A DNA stretch of 38,296 nt from positions 1-38,296 of the forward strand of contig JADLGW010000026.1 in assembly GCA_020849105.1 (NCBI GenBank), in the 5' to 3' direction. The translations under genes and the position numbers were made by a program. Shown piece after piece: positions 14,976-21,753 of the stretch. The DNA is from Phycisphaerales bacterium (GTDB taxonomy: Bacteria; Planctomycetota; Phycisphaerae; Phycisphaerales; UBA1924). Numbering within the stretch: the first letter of the stretch is position 1; each line of letters begins with the position of its first letter. A model generated the notes under the pieces. That model was given only the letters and a program-made list of their open reading frames with translations, searched no databases and had not been told where the DNA came from.

Positions 14976-15875
14976 GTGCCGACCACGCGATCCAGCCGAT
15001 GGCCAATCGTCCTGTTCCTGTTGATCGCTGTGACTTGCGTTTCGCTCGGCGTGTGGAGGGCTCTCTCCACACGCTCCCCCGCCGTGCCGCCCTCCGGGGC
15101 CGAGCCCCGCATCGTCGTGCTCAGCCCCGCGATCGGCGTGATCCTCCGCGACCTGGGGCTCGCGCCGCGCATCGTCGGGCGGCACGGCTTCGACCTCGCC
15201 CTTCCCAAGTCGATCCCGGTGTGCGGCGACCAATCGGGCCTCGACTACGAGGCGATGGTCCGTGTGCGCCCCACGGACATCTTGATGGAGGAGGGCGCCG
15301 GCGGAGTGCCGGCACGACTTACCGAACTGGCCGCCCAGAACGGGTGGTCGGTTCGTGCCTTCCCGATGCTCACGCTCGATGACATCCGCGACTGCACCCG
15401 CCGCGTCGCGCTCACCTTCGGCAGAGACGCTGTCCCCATCCTGTCGCGCATGGACGCCGCGTGGTCGCCGCGCGACAACCTCTACCAGGGCCGCGTCCTG
15501 CTGCTCGCGGCCGTCGACCCACCATCGGCGCTGGGGCCGGGCTCGTTCCACGACCAGGTCCTGCAGCGGCTCGGCGGCGTGCCGGCGATCACCGACGGAA
15601 GCCCGTACATCACGCTGGATGCCGAGGATGTTCTGCGGCTTTCGCCCGATGCCATCCTGCTGATCCTGCCGCGGCCCCCGGACGCGCCGGCGCGGGCGGC
15701 GCCCGTATCGGCCGGCGACCTGGTCACGCTCCTGAGGCGCGTCGGTACGCTGGACATCCCCGCGGTGCGGGACCATCGCATCGCCCTGATCGACGACCCG
15801 CTTGCCCACACGCCCAGCACGGCGATGATCGGCCTCGCCGATGAGGTCGCCCGTATCCTGCGGGGGTGGCGGTAG
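14976..15875 (+). CDS. Membrane-anchored helical-backbone substrate-binding protein (BtuF/FepB-like)
   Basis: This 299-residue protein matches the periplasmic binding family for vitamin B12, siderophores and metals. It has one N-terminal membrane segment (about residues 10-28, WPIVLFLLIAVTCVSLGVW). The lobe then begins PRIVVLSPAIGVILRDLGLA, with IVGRHGFDLALPKSIPVCGD, the RPTDILM strand, LTLDDIRDCTRRVALTFGRD, LGGVPAITDGSPYITLDAED, and a C-terminal TAMIGLADEVARIL. No lipobox is present, so it is probably an anchored or secreted solute receptor. No permease or ATPase gene is adjacent, so it is an orphan receptor or serves a distant transporter. The GTG at 14976 starts it. A perfect 10-bp palindrome (15049-15074) is encoded in the linker right after the membrane segment. 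Confidence 0.82.
   Translation: MPTTRSSRWPIVLFLLIAVTCVSLGVWRALSTRSPAVPPSGAEPRIVVLSPAIGVILRDLGLAPRIVGRHGFDLALPKSIPVCGDQSGLDYEAMVRVRPTDILMEEGAGGVPARLTELAAQNGWSVRAFPMLTLDDIRDCTRRVALTFGRDAVPILSRMDAAWSPRDNLYQGRVLLLAAVDPPSALGPGSFHDQVLQRLGGVPAITDGSPYITLDAEDVLRLSPDAILLILPRPPDAPARAAPVSAGDLVTLLRRVGTLDIPAVRDHRIALIDDPLAHTPSTAMIGLADEVARILRGWR
15049..15074. repeat. 10-bp-stem palindrome within coding sequence
   Basis: GCGTGTGGAG (15049-15058) and CTCCACACGC (15065-15074) are perfect reverse complements with a 6-nt loop. They encode residues after the membrane segment of the binding protein (GVWRALSTR), a linker that tolerates change. Confidence 0.75.
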
Positions 15876-15906
15876 AATCGGATACGTCGCCGAGGAGGGC
15901 TGCATC

Positions 15907-16404
15907 ATGGCCACCGTCAACACGATCACGCCCTGTTTGTCGTTCAGGGACAAGGCGGAGGAGGCCGCGAAGTTCTACGTCTCTGTCTTCAAGAACTCGC
16001 GGATCAAGCAGGTCGCCCGCTACGGCGAGGCGGGCCGGGAGCACCACAAACAGCCGCCCGGCTCGGTCATGTTCGTCACGTTCGAGATCGACGGGCAGCC
16101 GTTCGCCGCGCTCAACGGCGGCCCGAGTGACCCGTTTAACTTTCAGGTCTCGCTGATGGCCTCGTGCGACACGCAGGCGGAGATCGACCGCCTGTGGTCC
16201 GCGCTCACCGCCGGCGGGGGCAAGCCGATCCGGTGCGGCTGGCTGACGGACAGGTTCGGCGTGGCCTGGCAGATCGTGCCGAGCAACCTGTCCCACCTGA
16301 TGGACCCGAAGGACCAGGCCGCCTGCGACCGCACGATGCTGGCCGTGATGGGCATGGTCAAACTCGACATCGCGGCGATGCAGCGCGCCCACGACGGGAC
16401 GTAA
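15907..16404 (+). CDS. VOC-superfamily protein (PhnB-like)
   Basis: This 165-residue protein belongs to the vicinal oxygen chelate superfamily, in the PhnB/'3-demethylubiquinone methyltransferase domain' branch. Many of these are of unknown function. The repeated beta-alpha-beta-beta-beta units show as ITPCLSFRDKAEEAAKFYVS, MFVTFEIDGQPFAALNGG, PFNFQVSLMASCDTQAEIDRL and GWLTDRFGVAWQIVPSNL. Start ATG 15907 follows GAGGAGGG at good spacing. It sits between the binding protein and hflX on the same strand, with gaps of about 30 nt. No functional link with its neighbours is evident. Confidence 0.9.
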   Translation: MATVNTITPCLSFRDKAEEAAKFYVSVFKNSRIKQVARYGEAGREHHKQPPGSVMFVTFEIDGQPFAALNGGPSDPFNFQVSLMASCDTQAEIDRLWSALTAGGGKPIRCGWLTDRFGVAWQIVPSNLSHLMDPKDQAACDRTMLAVMGMVKLDIAAMQRAHDGT

Positions 16405-16437
16405 GAAGTACGCGTCCTGCTTTCCCTACGATCTCCG

Positions 16438-17904
16438 ATGCCCAAGAGGAAGGACCGCGAGACGATCCAGGTGGCGGCCGAGCGGGCCGTGCTCGCCGCG
16501 GTACGGCTGCCCACGTCGCGGTACGACCACGCCGACCCCTTCGGCGAACTGCGGGCGCTCGCGGAGCAGGCGGGCGCGACGATCGTCGGCGAACTCACAC
16601 AGTCGCTGGACCGCCCGGTCGCGGGGACGTTCATCGGTTCGGGGAAACTCAGGGAACTCGCGGACCTGTGCCGGGCCGTGGATGCCTCGACCGTCATCTT
16701 CGACCACGACCTGTCGCCCAAGCAACTGGCGACCATCGAGGAGGAGACCGGGCGCAAGGTGATCGACCGGTCGGAACTGATCCTGGACATCTTCGCCGGG
16801 CGGGCCACGTCGTACGAGGCCAAACTCCAGGTGGAACTGGCCCAACTCGAGTACACCTACCCCCGCCTCCGCGCCATGTGGGACCACCTGGAACGCATCG
16901 TCGGCGGCGGCGCGGTCGCCGGCATCGGCACCCGCGGCCCGGGCGAGCAGCAACTGGAGATCGACCGGCGCCTTGTGCAGCGGCGGCGGGTCATGCTCTC
17001 CCGTGAACTGGCGGAGATCCAGGACCGCAAGCGTCGCGAGGTCCAGGCCCGCAAGACCGACTTCTTCACCATCGGCATCGTGGGGTACACCAATGCCGGC
17101 AAGAGCACGCTGTTCAACACGCTCACCGCGGGGGGCGCATACGCCGATGACCGGGTCTTTGCGACGCTCATCAGCCGCACCCGCCAGTGGGACCTGGGCG
17201 GCGGCGTCGCGGTCATGCTCTCCGACACCGTCGGGTTCGTGCGCGACCTGCCGCACAACCTGGTCGCGTCATTCCGGGCCACGCTGGAGGAGGCGACACA
17301 CGCCGACCTGCTCCTGATCGTGCTGGACGTGGCCGACCCCGCGGCCTCCCTGCACTACGACACGGTGAACCAGACGCTCGACTCACTGATGAGGGAATCC
17401 CTGAAGCAGGACGAGCGCCGCGGACTGGCCGGGATGCCGCCGGCGCCGCGGATCCTGCTGCTGAACAAGGTGGACCGCCTGCGCGACAACCGCGACCTGC
17501 TGGTGTGGCAGCAGCGCGTGCCCGGCTGCATCCCCATCATCGGGCGTGGTCTTCCGCCCCTGCCCCAGGGAGGGGACGGTGGCGCCGGCGACCGGGGGTG
17601 CGCGATCCGCAACGACGGGCTGGCCGAACTCACCGCTCGCGTTCGTGAGGCGGCCCGGGGGCCGGTGGATGACCTCCTGATCACCGTGCCGCTGGCCGAC
17701 AGCCGCACCATCCACACCATCGAGAACCGGGCGGAGGTCGCGGCACGCGACTATGACGCAGACTCCGTCACGCTCCGGGCCCGCATCGGCCGGCGGCAAC
17801 TGGACCAGTTGCGTGCCGCCGGCGCCAGGATGAAGGTCGAGCCCGCCGCCCCCGTCGGACACGCCAAGCCCGCCAGAGCCACGAAGCCCGCTCGCGGGGC
17901 CTGA
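16438..17904 (+). CDS. hflX: GTPase HflX
   Basis: HflX binds ribosomes and, in E. coli and others, splits stalled or heat-stressed ribosomes in a GTP-dependent way. The 488-residue protein has the N-terminal HflX domain (GTFIGSGKLREL, VIFDHDLSPKQLATIEE, VIDRSELILDIFAGRATSYE), a helical segment GTRGPGEQQLEIDRR, and the GTPase: G1 GYTNAGKST starting at residue 216, FATLISRTRQW (switch I), DTVGFVRDLPHNLVASF, and NKVD. The G5 region, normally an S-A-x-T-G-E-G-L type loop after a hydrophobic strand, reads CIPIIGRGLPPLPQGG and continues with about 20 Gly/Asp-rich residues before DGLAELTARV. A short in-frame insertion (about residues 368-389) is therefore likely. The stop lies one base before the next gene, a GGQ protein. 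Confidence 0.95.
   Translation: MPKRKDRETIQVAAERAVLAAVRLPTSRYDHADPFGELRALAEQAGATIVGELTQSLDRPVAGTFIGSGKLRELADLCRAVDASTVIFDHDLSPKQLATIEEETGRKVIDRSELILDIFAGRATSYEAKLQVELAQLEYTYPRLRAMWDHLERIVGGGAVAGIGTRGPGEQQLEIDRRLVQRRRVMLSRELAEIQDRKRREVQARKTDFFTIGIVGYTNAGKSTLFNTLTAGGAYADDRVFATLISRTRQWDLGGGVAVMLSDTVGFVRDLPHNLVASFRATLEEATHADLLLIVLDVADPAASLHYDTVNQTLDSLMRESLKQDERRGLAGMPPAPRILLLNKVDRLRDNRDLLVWQQRVPGCIPIIGRGLPPLPQGGDGGAGDRGCAIRNDGLAELTARVREAARGPVDDLLITVPLADSRTIHTIENRAEVAARDYDADSVTLRARIGRRQLDQLRAAGARMKVEPAAPVGHAKPARATKPARGA
17541..17606. repeat. GC-rich insertion in the hflX G5 region with central palindrome
   Basis: The segment encodes residues of the HflX G5 loop that do not match the family. At its centre is a near-perfect palindrome (17557-17575, CCCCT-G-CCC / GGG-A-GGGG). 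The edges are inferred from where HflX-like sequence resumes (RNDGLAEL), so they are approximate. Confidence 0.5.
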
Positions 17905-17905
17905 C

Positions 17906-18376
17906 ATGCACCCGGCCGCGATCAGCGACGACGACCTGATGAGGCAGTGTGATTGGGGGCGATCCCGCGCCTCCGGCCCGGGCGGCCAGCACCGCAACAA
18001 GGTGGAGACGAAGGTCACGATCACGCACAGGCCCACCGGCATCGAGGCTTCGGCCTCCGAGCGCCGCAGCGCCGAGGAGAACAAGCGCGTCGCCCTCTTC
18101 CGCCTGCGGATCAAACTTGCCGTGGGGGTCCGCCGGCCGGTCCCCGCGGGAGAGGCACGGTCCCCCATGTGGCTGGCGCGTTCACGCGGCGGACGCATCG
18201 CCTGCAACCCCGAGCACCGTGACTACCCGGCGATGCTGGCCGAAGCGCTCGACATGATCGAGGGCAGCGGGGGCGACACCAGGGCCGCGGCCGTCCGCCT
18301 CGGAACGACACGCACCCAACTGGTCCGGTTCGTCGAATCTCACCCGCCCGCGGCGGCGCTGCGGCGACGGGCATGA
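17906..18376 (+). CDS. Peptide chain release factor-like GGQ protein with HTH-like C terminus
   Basis: This 156-residue protein carries the release-factor catalytic motif GPGGQHRNK (GGQ at residues 26-28), which reaches the ribosomal peptidyl-transferase centre and hydrolyses peptidyl-tRNA. The flanking TKVTITHRPTGIEASASERR is typical of RF-2/ArfB-type domains, but there is no stop-codon-reading domain, so it is a rescue-type factor rather than a normal release factor. Residues about 100-150 are a separate helical segment with TRAAAVRLGTTRTQLVRFVE, which looks like a Fis-type helix-turn-helix and may bind RNA instead. It starts one base after hflX stops, so the two are translated together. 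A member of a planctomycete family; function is inferred. Confidence 0.85.
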   Translation: MHPAAISDDDLMRQCDWGRSRASGPGGQHRNKVETKVTITHRPTGIEASASERRSAEENKRVALFRLRIKLAVGVRRPVPAGEARSPMWLARSRGGRIACNPEHRDYPAMLAEALDMIEGSGGDTRAAAVRLGTTRTQLVRFVESHPPAAALRRRA

Positions 18377-18409
18377 CCGTGCCGGAGCGCGTGTCAGCAC
18401 GGGCGCACG

Positions 18410-19900
18410 TCACTTCGCCACGCCGTCCCGCACCGCCAGTTTCTTTGCCAGGTCCACGCCCGAGTGCAGGCCGCCCTCCATGTACCCGACAAAGGCGTAG
18501 CAGGCGTGCTCGCCCGCGAAGTGCAGACGCCCCAGGCCCCGGCGCAGGCGCGGGCCGATGGTCGTCACCTGCCCCGGCGCGGGGAAGGAGTACCCGGCCA
18601 ACGTCCACGGGTCGCCGGGCCAGTCCATGAACCGCGCCCTGACGAAGTTCGCCTTGAAGCCCGGGTAGAGCGCCTCCAGCCCGTCGTGGAAGGCCGCGGT
18701 GCGGGCGGTCTCGTCGCGTGAGCGGGCCCGGGCCGCGGCGTTGCCGCCGGAGAAGCAGGTCAGCGCGGCGCCATCGTCGCCGGGCTGGTTGTCCGTGCCC
18801 TCCCACGTCATGCAGATGTCGCCGTCGGTCAGGCTGTCGGGCGCCAGTCTGCGCTCGCGCCAGAAGCGGGATTTCACCGCTCCCAGGTACTTCACGGCGG
18901 TGCCCATCTGCGGCAGCACGTCGCGCGGCAGGCCGGGCCTGAACTCGATCTTGCTCCACACCGTGGGCGGCGCCGCCAGCACCACGTCGTCGCACTCGAT
19001 GGTGCGCCCGTCGGCGCAGGTCACGATCGCCCTGCGCTCGCGGACCTCCACCGTGCGCGCGGGCAGGTTCGTGGCGATGCGGTCCGGGCCGATCGACTCC
19101 GCCAGGATCCTGGCGAGTTGGTCGTTCCCGCCGCGGCAGCGGTAGACCTCGCTCTCGGTCCAGTACGCCTCGACGCCCCCGCCCTTGACCTGGGCCAGGT
19201 TGCCGAGGTAACTCTGGAGGGCGACGTCCTGGGCGTTGTCGGCGCTGAACTGCACCGTCAGTCCCTGCTTGCACAGGTCGGAGCAGGACAGCCCGTCGAT
19301 CCAGGCCTTCGTCGTGCGCGCATCCAGGGCGGCGGCGCCCTCGGATTCCCACGGCTCGTCCGAGTTGATCCTCCGGGCGTCGTCGTTCATCGGCATCAGG
19401 GCCGCGTCCATCTCCTCGTACAGGGCGCTCGATTCCGTCCCAGTCAGGCGCTTCCCGCCGAGGATGATCGGAAACTCCGCATCCTCGGCCTCCGTGACGT
19501 CAAGGAAATCAAGGCTGAACCTCTCTTTGTACGCCACCCAGCAGGGGTGGTTGGACCCGATCAGTTCCGCGCCACCCTCGACAACCTTTCCCGGCACCAG
19601 GTCGTTGAACGACAGCACCCGCCCGCCAACGCGGTTGCGGGCCTCGACGACGGTCACGTCATACCCGACGCTCCGCAGTTCATAGGCGCACGCGAGCCCG
19701 GCGAAGCCCGCCCCGATCACCACCACGCGCTTGCCCGCAACGCGACGCCGCCCCATGCCCACCCACGCGGCCGCGGGTGAGTTCGAGAGCAGCAGGCCCG
19801 CCGAGCCGGCGAGCGTGATGCCGAGGAAACGGCGGCGCGACATCGCGTCCACGCGCGGGCCGTGGCGTGCCGCAAGGCGGGCGAACAGGGAGCGTGACAT
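18410..19900 (-). CDS. FAD-dependent amine oxidase, Tat-exported
   Basis: This 496-residue protein is of the flavin monoamine oxidase family, which oxidises amines with FAD to give aldehyde, ammonia and peroxide. A twin-arginine signal is present (SRRRFLG at residues 21-27, then a hydrophobic stretch and AAA), so the folded, FAD-loaded enzyme is exported. The FAD site is VVVIGAGFAGLACAYEL (Gly residues 63-68), followed by VVEARNRVGGRV and GGAELIG. The C-terminal flavin block is RLHFAGEHACYAFVGYMEGG. The start could also be Met20, which would shorten the signal region. Substrate cannot be told. It is divergent from the carboxyltransferase gene, with a GC-rich hairpin (19919-19936) between them. 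Confidence 0.9.
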   Translation of the reverse strand: MSRSLFARLAARHGPRVDAMSRRRFLGITLAGSAGLLLSNSPAAAWVGMGRRRVAGKRVVVIGAGFAGLACAYELRSVGYDVTVVEARNRVGGRVLSFNDLVPGKVVEGGAELIGSNHPCWVAYKERFSLDFLDVTEAEDAEFPIILGGKRLTGTESSALYEEMDAALMPMNDDARRINSDEPWESEGAAALDARTTKAWIDGLSCSDLCKQGLTVQFSADNAQDVALQSYLGNLAQVKGGGVEAYWTESEVYRCRGGNDQLARILAESIGPDRIATNLPARTVEVRERRAIVTCADGRTIECDDVVLAAPPTVWSKIEFRPGLPRDVLPQMGTAVKYLGAVKSRFWRERRLAPDSLTDGDICMTWEGTDNQPGDDGAALTCFSGGNAAARARSRDETARTAAFHDGLEALYPGFKANFVRARFMDWPGDPWTLAGYSFPAPGQVTTIGPRLRRGLGRLHFAGEHACYAFVGYMEGGLHSGVDLAKKLAVRDGVAK

Positions 19901-19918
19901 CTGCGGCCTCCCGGGATG

Positions 19919-19936
19919 GGGCGGGCACGCCCGCCC
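19919..19936. repeat. Hairpin in the divergent intergenic region
   Basis: GGGCGGG (19919-19925) and CCCGCCC (19930-19936) are perfectly complementary over a CACG loop. They sit about 20 nt upstream of the amine oxidase start in the 155-nt divergent gap. It could affect its leader or bind a regulator. Confidence 0.55.
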
Positions 19937-20055
19937 GTGCGACAGGAACGAGCAGGCGGGGAGAGTGAGATCCGGCGAGCGGGGGAGAGAATAGCAGGAA
20001 TCGGGGCGGGCCGGGACCCAGCGGCTACGCTAGGCATCAGGCCCCGGAGCACCCC

Positions 20056-21753
20056 GTGTCCACACGCGCCCCCAGCCCGCTGCGAACCCTCGCCGAGGAG
20101 TACGCGCTCCTCGAGAAGCAGATCCGGCTCGGCGGCGGAGTCGCGGCCATCGAGCGGCAACATGAGAAGGGGCGACTGACGGCCCGGGAGCGGGTGGACA
20201 AACTGCTTGATGACCCGAAAGCGTTCATGGAACTCGGGCTGTGGGCGGCCCACGGGATGTACAAGGAATACGGCGGGGCGCCCGCGGCGGGCGTGGTGAC
20301 CGGGATCGGCACGGTGCAGGGTCGGCGGTGCATGGTCATCGCCAACGACGCGACGGTGAAGGCCGGGGCGTTCTTCCCGATGACCTGCAAGAAGATCATC
20401 CGCGCCCAGACGATCGCCATGATGGCCCGCCTGCCGCTGATCTACCTGGTGGACTCGGCGGGCGTGTTCCTGCCGCTGCAGGAGGACGTCTTCCCCGACA
20501 CTGATGATTTCGGGCGCATCTTCCGGAACAACGCGGTGATCTCCGCCGAGGGCATCCCGCAGATCGCGGCCATCATGGGGTACTGCGTGGCGGGCGGCGG
20601 GTACCTGCCGGTGCTGTGCGACACGCTCCTCATGACCGAGGGCAGCGGGCTCTACCTGGCCGGGCCCGCGCTCGTGAAGGCCGCGATCGGGCAGGACGTG
20701 ACGGACGAGGAACTCGGCGGCGCGGAGATGCACGCCGCCGTCAGCGGCACCATCGACTTCAAGGAGAAGGACGACACGGCGTGCATCGAGCGGCTGCGAT
20801 CCCTCATCGCCAAGTACCGGGTCACCCCGCCACTCCGTGGCGGTTCTCCAGAGCCGCGACCGTCCGGGAGCGGCGCCCCGGAGGCTTCGCGCCCCGCCGA
20901 CGGCGTGTACGACGTGTTCTCCGACAGGCCGGGCACACAGTACGACGCGCGTGACGTGATCGCGTGCTTCGTTGATGCCCGAGCATCCACGGTGGAGCGG
21001 CGGGGTACCCAGGAGCCCGACTTCGACGAGTACAAGCCCGACTATGGCCAAACCGTCGTCTGCGGCTATGCGACCATCGGTGGTTTCCCCTGCGGCCTCG
21101 TCGCCAACCAGAAGAAACTCGTCCAGCGCACCGTCGCCGGCGGCAAGAGCGGCCCGACCAAAGCCTCCCAAATGCCCGGCGTGATCTACGACGACTCGGC
21201 GAACAAGGCCGCGAGGTTCATCATGGACTGCAACCAGCGGAAGGTCCCCATCATCTTCCTGCACGACACCACCGGCTTCATGGTCGGGCGTGACAGCGAG
21301 CAGGGCGGCATCATCCGCGCCGGGGCGAAGATGGTCAACGCCGTTTCCAACTCCATCGTCCCGAAGATCGCGGTCATCCTCGGCGGGTCGTACGGGGCGG
21401 GCAACTACGCGATGTGCGGCCGGGCGTTCGACCCCTTCCTCACGCTCGCCTGGCCCGGGGCCCGCTACGCCGTCATGGGCGCAAGCCAGGCCACCGGCAC
21501 GCTGGCGATGATCGAGGAAAAGGCCCGCGAGCGCCGCGGCGAGACGATCGACGAGGACGAGCGCAGGCAGATCCTGGCCGCCGTGCACGCCTCCTACACG
21601 GAGCAGGCCGACATCCGCCACGCCGCCGCCCGCGGCTGGGTGGACCGCGTCATCGAGCCCCACCGGACGCGCGACGAACTGATCGCCGCTCTCGGCGCGG
21701 CTGCACACTGGGACTATTCGCGCCCGTTCAGGACGGGCGTGCTCCAGACGTGA
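20056..21753 (+). CDS. Acyl-CoA carboxylase carboxyltransferase subunit
   Basis: This 565-residue protein is the beta (carboxyltransferase) subunit of a biotin-dependent acyl-CoA carboxylase (methylcrotonyl- or propionyl-CoA type). It moves the carboxyl group from carboxybiotin to an acyl-CoA. Both crotonase-fold halves are present: the N half with EKGRLTARERVDKLLDD, ANDATVKAGAFFP, YLVDSAGVFLPLQ and GYCVAGGGYLPVLCD, and the C half with FIMDCNQRKVPIIFLHDTTG, ILGGSYGAGNYAMCGRAFDP and TGTLAMIEEKARERRGE. Between them, residues about 257-277 form a Pro/Gly/Ser/Arg-rich stretch encoded by GC-rich palindromes. Start is GTG 20056. No biotin carboxylase gene is adjacent, so the partner is elsewhere. 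Its last 40 nt overlap the convergent kinase gene. Confidence 0.92.
   Translation: MSTRAPSPLRTLAEEYALLEKQIRLGGGVAAIERQHEKGRLTARERVDKLLDDPKAFMELGLWAAHGMYKEYGGAPAAGVVTGIGTVQGRRCMVIANDATVKAGAFFPMTCKKIIRAQTIAMMARLPLIYLVDSAGVFLPLQEDVFPDTDDFGRIFRNNAVISAEGIPQIAAIMGYCVAGGGYLPVLCDTLLMTEGSGLYLAGPALVKAAIGQDVTDEELGGAEMHAAVSGTIDFKEKDDTACIERLRSLIAKYRVTPPLRGGSPEPRPSGSGAPEASRPADGVYDVFSDRPGTQYDARDVIACFVDARASTVERRGTQEPDFDEYKPDYGQTVVCGYATIGGFPCGLVANQKKLVQRTVAGGKSGPTKASQMPGVIYDDSANKAARFIMDCNQRKVPIIFLHDTTGFMVGRDSEQGGIIRAGAKMVNAVSNSIVPKIAVILGGSYGAGNYAMCGRAFDPFLTLAWPGARYAVMGASQATGTLAMIEEKARERRGETIDEDERRQILAAVHASYTEQADIRHAAARGWVDRVIEPHRTRDELIAALGAAAHWDYSRPFRTGVLQT
20827..20884. repeat. Palindromic repeat in the carboxyltransferase linker
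   Basis: A perfect hairpin CCGCCAC / GTGGCGG with a 3-nt loop (20827-20843) is followed by a second, shorter pairing GCCGC / GCGGC (20853-20874). Together they encode a stretch rich in Pro, Arg, Gly and Ser (TPPLRGGSPEPRPSGSG) between the two domains. Confidence 0.65.
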
